DNA of 64,000 nt from Hygrophila difformis (lineage: Eukaryota; Streptophyta; Magnoliopsida; Lamiales; Acanthaceae). The stretch covers positions 20,180,444 through 20,244,443 of the forward strand of contig JAOANR010000010.1 of NCBI GenBank assembly GCA_030278955.1. Direction: 5' to 3'. The notes beneath the pieces were generated by a model. The model searched no databases, was not told the origin of the DNA, and saw nothing but the letters and a program-made list of their open reading frames with translations. Shown piece after piece: positions 34,165 through 44,630 of this stretch. Made by a program: the position numbers and the translations under genes. The first letter of the stretch is position 1; every line of letters begins with the position of its first letter.

Positions 34165-34402
34165 CATCCTAGGCGAAATGGAATTCTTTTGGGTAATTTC
34201 TCGGGTATTACAGTCTACCACCCTTAAGAATCAACTTCGCCCTCGAAGTTGCATGTGATAATAAGTTCGCAAGAATTATAAATTCTTGGCTGCTATAGGA
34301 ATTCTATTGTATCGCTTGGAGCATAATACAAAATTCGATTCCCAAACCAATTCTCTCATGTTTAGGAAATTCTAATTTATAGAATATTCTCGACGAAATA
34401 TA

Positions 34403-35749
34403 TTAGCAACTTGCTCCAAAATCAAACAAAACTTTAACAGGTACGCTTAAAGCGGTAAAGGTACCTGCGATCATGTCACCTTGAGTTGGTAAATCTGCTT
34501 GATTAATCACATTAAGTCTTCCAACAGCTCCTCCTTGATTCCCTTGTTGGTTACGGTTTTGAGGAGGTCTTTGTCCTTGATTATTCCCATTTATTCCCCC
34601 TTGATTGTTTTGCTGGGCAGGAACATTGGCAAGGTCATCCCTTTTCGTAATATTTTCTGAGCGAGTTCTACACTCCGCTACCATGTGTCCTTCTCGACCG
34701 CATCTATAACATGCGCCAGGTTTGGGGCATCCTTTAGTCAAATGAGGCTTGCTACATTTCAGGCATCGTGGTATGTAGTTAGCACGATTATTTTTACGCC
34801 CATCGTTACCTCCATTATGTCCTTGGACCTGCTTGTTTGGATCACCATGATAGTTGCCTCCTTCAAAGTTATTATTACCCTTGTTGTCACGATTTCTCTT
34901 ATCTTGTCCTTGAGGTCCTCGTCTTGACTCGCTCACAGCTTTCCTTTTTAATTGTTGTATCAGAGCAACTGCGACAGCCCGATCATATACTGCCTGCAAG
35001 TTAGGATACTGGACACCTGCAATCACCTCTCTAATCGCTAGGTTTAGTCCCATTTCAAACTTTTGGGCCTTCTCAGCTTCAGTAGGTACCAGTCTTGGAG
35101 CAAATCTAACCAACTCCTTAAAACGTGCGTAGTACTCTTGAACAGTTTGCTCTCCTTGCTTCAGAGACAAGAATTCTTCATACATTGATGCCTTTGTACT
35201 CATTGGGTAGAAACGATCCCTTAAAGCTTCCATGAATTCTTTCCATAGGTAGGGTTCCTCATCTTCCTCCAATTCCCTTTGGAGGTTTTGCCACCATTCG
35301 TCTGCCTCGCCTCCTAAGTAGTAAGATGCTACATGAACTTTCTCCTCTTCAGGGCATTTGACAGCATTCAACAGCTTATCAAATGTCCGGATCCACTCCT
35401 CCAATTTGGCAGGATCCTCTTGGCCATTGTAGTGAGGTGGTTGATATTGGTTCACCATTGCAAGATAATTGATGCGGGCCTCAGGTGGCGGTGCTCCTAC
35501 TCCTACAGTTGCTTGCCCTCTATGGAGTTCGGCATTTCCAAGTGCAATTAGAATTTCTTCGACTGTCCTAAGGCGTTCATCAACATTGTTTGCAGCAGGA
35601 GGTGCTCGCCTTCCCACGTTAGGCATATTTGCCTCTCTTGGTACTTCAGGATATTGATAGTTTTGGGGCACCTCATTATTGTTGGGCATGTTTGGGGGGT
35701 TAGCGCCAGTGTTAGGAGCATACTTTTGTGGTCTACCTCTAGGTGCCAT
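34403..35749 (-). CDS. gag: E3 gag, unit 2, 448 aa
   Basis: Same protein as unit 1, with start ATG at 35749. The differences I see are Ala for Val in YDRAVAVA, Arg for Ser in SESRRGP and Pro for Ala in GCPKPGAC. Domain order, zinc-knuckle motifs and the broken FDFGASC end are unchanged, so the pol deletion predates the duplication. The few differences show a recent duplication. Confidence 0.92.
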   Translation of the reverse strand: MAPRGRPQKYAPNTGANPPNMPNNNEVPQNYQYPEVPREANMPNVGRRAPPAANNVDERLRTVEEILIALGNAELHRGQATVGVGAPPPEARINYLAMVNQYQPPHYNGQEDPAKLEEWIRTFDKLLNAVKCPEEEKVHVASYYLGGEADEWWQNLQRELEEDEEPYLWKEFMEALRDRFYPMSTKASMYEEFLSLKQGEQTVQEYYARFKELVRFAPRLVPTEAEKAQKFEMGLNLAIREVIAGVQYPNLQAVYDRAVAVALIQQLKRKAVSESRRGPQGQDKRNRDNKGNNNFEGGNYHGDPNKQVQGHNGGNDGRKNNRANYIPRCLKCSKPHLTKGCPKPGACYRCGREGHMVAECRTRSENITKRDDLANVPAQQNNQGGINGNNQGQRPPQNRNQQGNQGGAVGRLNVINQADLPTQGDMIAGTFTALSVPVKVLFDFGASC

Positions 35750-36278
35750 TCTGTTTACGAAATACACAATGATAAGTTTCTAGTCTAAGGCACGTTAGCG
35801 TTCAAGTTGGAGAGCAGTTTAGATTTGGTTATCAAAAAAAAATTCTAAATATAAGGAGACGCGGCTGTGAAAATTAGTACTGCTAGGTTCAGGAAGATTT
35901 ATAAGATATGAATGGCTAGAGGAGAGAATAAACACAGGGATGCTAAGCACATGCGATCAAGATGTAAGACTGAGGCAGAATTAATCTCAAGCTAGTGCTT
36001 CTAAGTCAAGGTCAAGCTGAATACCAGCTGAGAATGATATCTAATACAGGTAAGTTGCATATATACTTTGGAACATTTTTAAATAATGAATGAATGCAAA
36101 TGCATCCCCCCGAAAAATATTTACTTAGCACGACTTGTCAAAATAATTCTTATATTTATTTCCCATGGGTTTTAATTAAAATTCTTCTCCATGGAAATAA
36201 AACCTTAAAAACATTTAAAATAATATTTGAAATTTTGGGCCTCTATATTGGGCCGAAAAATAATAGTTTAAAATTTTT

Positions 36279-36295
36279 TCCGGGCTCTGATACCA
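36279..36295 (-). other. primer-binding site, E3 unit 2
   Basis: The minus strand reads TGGTATCAGAGCCCGGA, three bases from the LTR-3 end at 36299. It is intact. Confidence 0.95.
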
Positions 36296-36298
36296 CTC

Positions 36299-38635
36299 TG
36301 TAACACCCCGGTTTTGGTAACCCAGGCCAGGATGTCACCACCACACCTTCCAAGCAAGACGCGAACCATTTCGAGCTCACTTGAAAGATGCAAGGCTAAG
36401 TTGTACCAAAATTTTAAAATAAAATCCACTTAAAAATATATCCCGGAATAAAAATAATTTTTCAATGGTTTGTTAAAGTAATTTTCATTGCGCCTAAGTA
36501 AACAAAATACAAGTCCATGGCCAAAACACACGGCCAAAACACAATCCATAATATAAAAGTAAAATGCAACATGTCTTCTTTGAATTCCCCTCCCATGACA
36601 TGTATGAGATACTCACATGTATGCCGGATCTGTAGAAAAATAATAGCAACGAAGTTAGTATATACATACTGAGTAAGTCAACTCCCACAACATCAAGTGA
36701 TGGGTTTTAAAAAAGGGATTGACTCATTTAAAATACAATTTAAATATAATTTAATACAATATAATTCTTGATAAAAGACACGCTTTGAATTTAAAAATAT
36801 ATATATATATATAAGTCATACTTTTCCACAATAATATTTGTTTTTCCATTAGCCTAGAAAGAGGACACCACAAATAATATTTCACGATTGCAAAGGCAAC
36901 CTCAACAATATTTCACGATTGCAAAGCAATCTCAATAATATTTCATGATTGCAGGGCAATCTCAATCACAGATGCAATGCAGCGGACTCATACACAGACA
37001 CACTCCGGAGCCTTAGGCAACCCATACGGATCCACCTAAGAGTGCAGACTCATACATGCATAATATTTCAAATGCCGTCATGGCAAGAGGGGGCGGCTTC
37101 TGACACCACACGCCAAGTGCACATATACCCTCCAATATCTCAAGTGGCATCTAACTCAATCTAGTCTAATGGTTTTAAAACTAAAATTTTATTTATTATT
37201 TTAAAAATGGCAGTCTACACGTAATACTCATCTCAAATGATTTTTCAACAATTCTGGGAAGCAATTTAGCAACGAGGTATTCAATAATGCCATAAACCAT
37301 TTCAACAACAAACTCCAATAATTTCTTGTATCCACAAGAGGACTCGCCTAACAGTACTCATATATTTAAAAATGCCAAACCACTTATTTAAATAAATTGT
37401 TCTCAATCCTTAAATTATAGAAATAATTCCATAAAGACACTCATTTCAATACATGACCTTTTATATATATATATATATATATATTTGGAACCAGAAACAC
37501 ACACATGGACTTTAGACAGATTCATAAATTAAAATACACAGTCTTTAATAGGCAAAAAATCGTTATGGATTTGTTTCAAAAGTCATTGACACTTGTATCT
37601 AACAAAAATCTATACAAACCTGCATAAAAAATATGGACGCACACACAACCAAAAATATTTAAAATAACTTATATCCTCTCCATTTTAATGCTTATAAAAT
37701 TTATTATATATATATGTATTTATATAAAAAACGGCAGGTTATATATATATACTAAGATTAAGACTTTTATGAAGGCAGACTGTAAATTTTCTAATTTTCA
37801 GTAAATTTAGAATTGCAAGATTTAAAAGAATTAAATCACTCACATGAATGAGTTAATCTAATGGAATGTGACGCCTATATGACAGGATTGATAGGCCTGT
37901 ATGTATCCATCTTCCAATAAACCTTAATAACTTGAATATTCTTACCTTATCATGTATATATATGTATCTATGTATATGTTCAACATTCCTCACTGTTTCC
38001 CGTTCATAGGATGTAAGTCCTAAATATCTACAGTTGCACAACCGCAGGAACATACATAAATAGCTATACATATTTACACTATTTAAAAAAAAGGGATTGG
38101 GACAACCAAAACTTGAGGGTAATGAGTTAACTTACAGTCTTTGAAGGTCGAAGTGAAATAGATTGGAAAAGAACTGCTACAAAAGAAGGAACGCAGCGCC
38201 ACTCACGAACCTATTGCGAATCGGCGAGAGATAACAAAAAAAATCATTCTAATTTCTGAAGTGTACTTACTCTCTCTTCGTGACTGCTGATGGAAAACTC
38301 AACTTGAAAGCTACTGCACCACTCTAATTTCTGAGATTTGCAGGGGTACGGAGGGGATAAAGGCTGGGCTATTTTATGGGATTAAACGGGTGTTAGTGCA
38401 GTAAATCCCCTCATTAAGCCATCCTAATTTGGCTCATCAATTTCCCTACGTTAAGTTTGGAACGGAGACAGACACCCAACTTTTCAATTGCCAAATTTAA
38501 TTACTCATTGAATCCTAGGTCTTGATCTATATTCATTCATCAATCCCCTCATTGACGTACACAATTCTAATCCATTCAAATCTTGTGTCCCAATCTTATT
38601 ACCAGTATTTCATTCTCAAATATAGATTATACCCC

Positions 38636-38720
<85 letters not shown>

Positions 38721-38765
38721 CCTAGGCGAAATGGAATTCTTTTGGGTAATTTCTCGGGTATTACA
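36299..38765 (-). mobile_element. E3 LTR-3, 2467 bp, uninterrupted
   Basis: This is the cleanest LTR of the array and the outer 5' LTR. Minus-strand order: TGTAATACCCGAG at 38765, (AAT)n 38720-38636, TATA-like CATAAAATA at 38378-38370, donor-like CT|GTAAGTTAACTC at 38135-38134, three ATTTCACGATTGCAAAG-type repeats (about 36960-36875), acceptor CTACAG ending at 36630, LTR end 36299. The implied intron is 1506 bases. It provides the empty-site control for both insertions in LTR-1 and LTR-2. Confidence 0.93.
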
Positions 38766-38804
38766 CAATCTGTTAAATAAAGTGATCTTACCGTAACTTG
38801 GGTC

Positions 38805-39056
38805 TTAGCAGCTGTCGCCTCTTTGGCTTTTTGCCCTCTGTCCATTTCTGTCTAGTCTGGTCTCCAGATAATACCTAACATGATATACGCCTAACAAGCG
38901 AGGCATGTTTGTAATATTGGTAGAAAAGAGGAGTAAGAATACAATTCCAGTGAAAAATCCTGGAATTAACAGAGAAATATAAAAACCGAAAGCCAACCAA
39001 ACGAAGAACCAACATAGCCCATGCACAATGAAAAGAATCCAGTGTAGAATGAGCAT
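38805..39056 (-). pseudogene. membrane-protein-like ORF fragment in H2
   Basis: This ATG-started 83-codon frame has two strongly hydrophobic stretches (about residues 1-24 and 25-45: FIVHGLCWFFVWLAFGFYIS, FFTGIVFLLLFSTNI) and a basic, hydrophilic carboxy end. Low-complexity AT-rich DNA rarely gives such composition. The family is not recognised. As it sits inside a probable Helitron, a captured exon of a host membrane-protein gene is the best guess; an intact gene is unlikely. Confidence 0.35.
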
Positions 39057-41078
39057 TAATTACCTTCACTAATGGACATGAAGAGAATAATGGGTCAATA
39101 TTTGTGGCAGTAAAATGTAATTCAAAGCTATAATTTAAGGGAATAATATTAAAATTGTGGATGACTCAACCAATTACCTGGACAACAGTTATTGACCCAA
39201 CGAAAGCCTCCAATTTTTCCCATGATGATGAAATCTGAAGGTCGAAAACAAATAGCACTACTTAGGTTTCTCTACAATAACTTTATATACCACTAATGCT
39301 CCCAAAAATTCAGAGATGAAGAACTTCCAATCATGACATTGGCCAACATTGGTGACATGAAACTACAGAAATCTCAGGGGACCGGAACTGCGGAATCTCT
39401 TACACATACTTTAAGCAGTCCGCATAGCTAGAGGGTCATAGTAATACAACTTCAGATGTTGATGTGCAGAGTTAGAAGGTCGTAAAGGATTAATGAAGTA
39501 GTGAATAGCACCGTTCACACGAAATATGTAGGGGTGGGCAAAAAATTTGAACACGAAAGGCTAACAATTGAATTCCAAACACAAAGAAGAAAAAACGCAA
39601 AGCGCAACAACAGAATTCAAAAACAACTAAAAAAGCAAAAAATTAAAAAGATTGTTTAAAAAACCAGGGAGCGGAGAACTCGACGACAGCCCTGCGATCT
39701 TGACCGACCTCCTTCGCAAAATTCTCCTTGGCCGTCCAAGGCGGAACGAGCCGATGGCGAGGGCGACATGGGCGGGGTTGAGACGGCCGGCACAGGGCAG
39801 AGGAAATTTGTGGCCGAAAATGGCGGAACACAGCCGATCGCGGCACAAAATGAGGAGATGGCGAGTGCAAGAAAAATTGGGGAGCCATCGCGAGGGCAAG
39901 AAAAATTGGGGAGAGTGGCTAGACTCGTAATTTGTGGCAACATAAATAGTACTATTCATTAGGAAGTGTCATTTATATATATATACTAGAACTCGTCCCA
40001 GCGCGCTACGCCGCGCGGATTTGAGCCTAAAGCAATTAAATCGATTCAAAGCGAGAAAAGCATGAAAATTTCAAGCGGAAATTAAATTAAATCCCTTTCA
40101 AAAACACTGAAATGTTTGCTCTTCTGAGATGTTGCTTTCTACGACAAAATAAATTTGGAAAATGAGCAAATGATTATCAATACGCCTTTTAAATATTCAC
40201 CTTTCGATTTCAGTATAAAAATATAAAACAAAAAAGAAACACACACACTCGTATATTCAGCCGGAGAAATAAAGGCGGGGGAGAAGTTAACGAACCCTAA
40301 GTGAGAATCCGGGTATGACACACGAATGCCTGGGTATGACAGTCACAAAGGGGATTCACACACCAAGGGAATCTGAGTACGGAGGACGTGAAGGGAATCC
40401 AGGTCAGCTGCCGTGTAATTGCTGAAGCAGACAATAAACCTGTCAAAAAAATTTCGGCGATGATTCCACTTCATTGTTGAAGCTGACAATAAACCTGTCA
40501 AAAAAATTTAAAAGCTTCAACAAATTTTAAAAAATAGAAAATAATGACAATGTACTCATTTTTTTCCCCTTTCAAAAAACAATATATCTCGACGAAAGGC
40601 ACATGATGGTTGACTCAAGAGAGAAATGGAACCCATGAAAAAACTCAAAATCCAAGCACCATCTGATAGTTGTATCTGATAGTTGGATGTTCACCATCTT
40701 CCTGAAACGGAATAGTATTTAGGCAAGAATCGACGAGCATAATAGAAGTAGTAAAAGTGATTATGTTTATGATACCTTTCGTATGAAGTTGCTAGTGCAG
40801 TAAAACATGCGTGTGGGTTTTGTATTGGTTCTTTTATTGCATTGCAGACATGCTGTGCAAGTGAATTTCGTAGTAGCATTGTAAAGGATTTGGAATGTTG
40901 CTCTGCAATGAAATTGGCCTACCTGAAAGGTTCTTATATTAAATTAGTCAGTCTTATATATAGGCAAGGTAGTGAATATGTTTTTGCTGGTAACCCTTGA
41001 GGATTGTAGCACTGAATGGATTGTTGTCAGTTGAGGGGGTTATGCCACATATTCATTCCATCTACAATTGGGGAGTAG

Positions 41079-41672
41079 TATGGGTGAAAACGAACCGAGC
41101 CGAGCTCGAGCCTGGTAAGTAAAACTTCGGCTCGGGCTCGAATAAAGCTCGAGTAGTTTTTTTTTTAACGTTGACACTCATATGTTAATAAATGTGTGTA
41201 GGGGCTCAAATCAAATAAATTACAAAGATGGATAAATGGGACATTACCACTGACGAAGTCCCCATTCACAAGCTAAGCTCGATATAAAAGTAGGAATAAT
41301 TGTCAAATTATTAAATAACGAGCTTAAAAAGTTGAAGGATTGAAGTTTAATAGATTTAATATATTAAACTATTCCTAGTTCCTACTTCTAATCGTAAAAA
41401 AGAAAAAATGGAAAAGAAAATTTATAGGAGTAATAAATATATTATTATACATATGTACAATGTATAATTGATATATATATATGTATATATATATATATTC
41501 GAGCCTATTATCGAGCTTTCGAGCCGAGTATTGGTTAACTCAGCTTGGGCCCATTAACATTCCGAGCCGATCTCGAATTCAAGTCGAGCCTTTTCGAGTC
41601 GAGCTTTGGTCGAGTTTTGATCGAGTCGAGCTCGAATATTTTACAAGCCTATCAGTCTCATTTACACCCCTA
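41079..41672. mobile_element. hAT-like non-autonomous element
   Basis: Imperfect terminal inverted repeats, TATGGGTGAAAACGA at the left and CTAGGGGTGTAAATGA read inward from the right, with subterminal runs of GAGCCGAGC/GAGCTCGA words typical of plant hAT MITEs. An 8-bp TSD is not clear. A SINE fragment and a TA repeat interrupt it. Confidence 0.5.
41157..41272 (-). repeat. SINE fragment
   Basis: The minus strand ends in an A-run after ACACACATTTATTAACATAT and GAGTGTCAACGTTA. The same tail, with few changes, closes the SINE at 56812-56950. The tRNA-like head is degraded. Confidence 0.5.
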
Positions 41673-43235
41673 GGTGGAAGGTTGTGTTCCATTGATAATT
41701 ATTTTCAATAGAAATCATAATTAGAGAAATCTTTACAATTGATAATGAAAATAGTAATAGAGCGATATTATTTGCAAACAATTTAGTTACCTTTGTTGGT
41801 GGTTGGCCTTCTTGAGGGTTATCTTTTTAGTGCACTTGTATTTGTGAGAATGAGTCAGTATTTAAATAGGAACAATCATGGAGTATAGAAGTATAAGGAC
41901 AAAAGTAAAAGGACACAGTGTTGCAATGTTATTGTCTTTTTGTGTCACGCGCGAGAGAAGTGTAGTAGCATTGGATTCCATTTGCACTTGGTGGTATTGG
42001 GCATATGAATCCATATTGAATGGATATTGTCAGTAGCATTGGATTCCATTTGTTGTATTCACTGGCCTTTAAAGTAAAACTTGATGGATTTGATTTTTTT
42101 TTTAGTCCTTCAATGGCCACAACAAATGAAATGAAAATTTCACCAACACTTTGGAACACATATTATCCTCCAGTTTCACCTTTTATCGATTAAAAACCAT
42201 TTTCAATCAGAAAGCATAAAAAGAAAAAAAGAAAAGAAAAAAAAAAAGGTACGCAAGAAAGTAAAACTTGCAAAAAACATTAAAAAAAATATATAAACAA
42301 GAAAAATAGCAAAATTCAGAGGCACATCGGGCATGAGTGGAGGTCAGCGACGGTTACCTCAAGCATTGAGCTTGCCAGCTACACCAGTAATTAGGAATTG
42401 CACCGTATCACCAGGACAAACAGGGCTGCATCAGGGCTCACCAGCATAATGCAGGGACAACCTAGAATGTGTGTCTTAAAGATTTCTCCATGCCTGTCAC
42501 GTGCCAGACAAAAAAAAAAAAAAATCACATTAATGGATTTAACAAATTACTTGGATAGCAAAAATATCCTGAGTGATAAAAAAAGTGAAACCACAACAAA
42601 CATTCAGAATGGTCCTAAAGAAGTCCATAAATTATTTAGATCAGATGACCTGGGAATAAATGAGCTACGGAAGCAATATAAAAATATTAGCTTGGGGAGT
42701 GCGAGAGAATTAATTTATAAATAATTTTAAAAAAGAAAGAAAGACCACACATCAACATATTAAAATGGATCAGCTATATTAAAGAAGTGCATAAATTAAA
42801 ATAAATAAATACAAATCAAAACGTTGTTATAAAAAATATGATACAGTAAGCCATGATTTTGACCTATGTTATTGTCAAAGAGACATCACTGATGACAAGA
42901 GAAGCCTTCTCCGAAGGAACATTAGGATCAATTCTTTCCAGATTTCCAAGACGGTGATACTTAAGGAGTCCATTGATGGGAGACACTTTGTAGTTCCGGT
43001 CTTGAGCTCACGGTCATGATGAAGTTCTACCCTTTGATGATTCATTAATCCCATCTTCAAAAATCTAAACAATATAAAAAATATACAAGAGAACAAATAA
43101 AGAAGTCTGTGAGAAGCTGAGAAGCAGCATGATGATGAACAAACAGAATGAAAGAAATTTAGAAATGAGATCACGGAGACATCCAAAGTAAAAAAAAAAA
43201 AAAAAAAAAAAAAGCACCTGAATGAACTCCCGAGG

Positions 43236-43401
43236 GTTAAGATCGTCCCATCTCTTGCCCAACTTCCAGGGATCACGATCAGAATCATGATACATTCCAA
43301 GCCTAGACAGCAAGCGCGGTTAAGATCTTCCCATCTCTTGCCCAACTTCCAGGGATCACGACCAGAATCACGATACATACCAAGCCTAGACAGCAAGCAC
43401 G
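43236..43401 (-). repeat. 83-bp tandem duplication covering an exon-like segment in H3
   Basis: Two copies, 43236-43318 and 43319-43401, differ at about six positions. On the minus strand each encodes LSRLGMY(R/H)DS followed by RDPWKLGKRW(E/D)DLN. Because 83 is not a multiple of three, the duplication breaks any frame running through both. The peptide is not assigned to a family. An exon-like continuation ([20 protein letters not shown]) lies at about 43430-43530. Confidence 0.5.
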
Positions 43402-44529
43402 AAAAACTAAATTTCTTAAAAACATTGAGCAACTACCTCTGAAGCATACCCTTGGTGAGCCTTGCTTTAGCATTTTGACGATGTCCAGCTTCAAGCTTTA
43501 GTGATTCAGCAGAGGCTACCTTTTGCTCCAAAACCTTTAAATGTGTAATAAATGGTTTAACCAATCCAGATGCAAGTTTTTATGAGCAACAGCCATAAGA
43601 AACCAAGAAGCCACATCTTAGACAAAGGAAGGAACTCTTGGTAAATATAATTTGATGAAACTTATGAAAAATATATTAATCAGAAAGAAGGAAGTCACAA
43701 TGTGTGGTTTGGTGAAAGCTAAAAATACAGCATAATCGCACTGACTTAGTCTTCTTTATGCGAGCAAATGGAAATATTTGTCTAAACTTTCATACACTAA
43801 TTTTATCTCTTGAAATCACTTGAATATCAAAATAAGACGATTCTCTTAAGCACGTAAGCACATGTAGATTAAAAATACTAAAAGCTCAAACAAAAGATCA
43901 AATAAATACTATAAGATTTCAATTCTTTAAACTGAACTCCATATCAACCGTATATAACCCACAATCTAAGTAAACAAAATAATTTTATCTCTTGGATTCA
44001 AAGGCAAACACGCACGAAAACAGCAACAATATACAACTAAAAATCTGAAATGCTTGGAGCTGTTTAAAGAAGCTATGAAAGAACCCAAAAAAATTGGAGG
44101 CTCTACTTTTCACTTTACTCTACAATTTATTCACTGAAGAAACTCATGAAAAATAGAAAAATAAAATTCTATTATAACCTTCTCTCTGAATATATAGCCA
44201 CAAAATCAACGAACACCGCCTATGCACAGAAGGCCAGGCCGCGAGCACGCAGTATTTCCTATGGCCAATGAAATCAGTCCGTCATAGCTTTCCAAAATTT
44301 GACTGTTTAGCAACGTCACTATACCAAGAGTTCAAGTATCAAATGAGCAAAACATAAAATAGGGTAAAATGCTTACCGTCTTGAAATACTAATTGACTAA
44401 CATTTGGCCACTGAAATCTTTCCCAGTTAAAGCCTGCCCCTTGTCACTTCAGCGTGATAGGATCCTTCGCCCTTCATTTCACCAACCAATAAGCCAAAAA
44501 TTTGAAATTGAGAAGGTAAAACAACAACT

Positions 44530-44630
44530 ACCTTAAATGCAAGAGCATGATTGGAAGCAAAGACAAGTGAGGCAGACAAAATCGCCAAAATACTTGCTTT
44601 AGAGAAGGACTCTCGCAAAGAAGACATTAG
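44530..44630 (-). pseudogene. exon-like fragment with a hydrophobic leader in H3
   Basis: An ATG-started segment encodes MSSLRESFSKASILAILSAS and continues hydrophobic to NHALAFK, followed by a GTAGTTG donor-like site. It resembles the start of a signal- or transit-peptide-bearing protein. The family is not recognised, and it could be a chance frame. Confidence 0.25.

Larger units (their letters stand above)
28872..34212 (-). mobile_element. E3 LTR-2, interrupted by a solo LTR
   Basis: Without the 2890-bp insertion and its TSD this LTR is about 2446 bp, nearly identical to LTR-1 and LTR-3 apart from simple-repeat lengths. Segments are 28872-29407 and 32303-34212. It serves as 3' LTR of the right unit and 5' LTR of the left unit. 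Confidence 0.92.
21824..38765 (-). mobile_element. E3: tandem LTR-retrotransposon array (3 LTRs, 2 gag units), TSD CAATC
   Basis: The order is LTR-1 (21824-26785), internal region (26786-28871), LTR-2 (28872-34212), internal region (34213-36298), LTR-3 (36299-38765). The single TSD CAATC at 21819-21823 and 38766-38770 flanks the whole array, so one insertion later gained a second internal region and a third LTR, most simply by unequal LTR-LTR recombination. Each internal region has a tRNA-Met-type primer-binding site, a gag reading into a broken protease start, the conserved hairpin and a purine tract. Pol is absent. Confidence 0.95.
19474..39985 (-). mobile_element. H2: probable non-autonomous Helitron, split by the E3 array
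   Basis: Minus-strand 3' terminus: a 5-bp stem (GCGCG/CGCGC), a spacer and CTAG at 19477-19474, followed by T, as Helitrons end. The 5' end is near 39985: the terminal 50 bases resemble the 5' end of H3 (a TCGTAATTT block, then ATGAA or CTAAT..TGTCAT-like words and a TA run), but H3 sits in the TA run and hides the terminal TC. Without the E3 insertion the element is about 3.6 kb. No Rep-helicase is seen. It carries gene-like fragments on the minus strand (38805-39056; about 20370-20460) and a GC-rich 5' segment (39650-39930). Confidence 0.6.

Noticed and set aside
39627..39962. Overlapping frames on both strands near the H2 5' end
   Set aside because: Same situation: GC-rich segment, many open frames, no domain. 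It may be a captured gene start but is not supported as coding.
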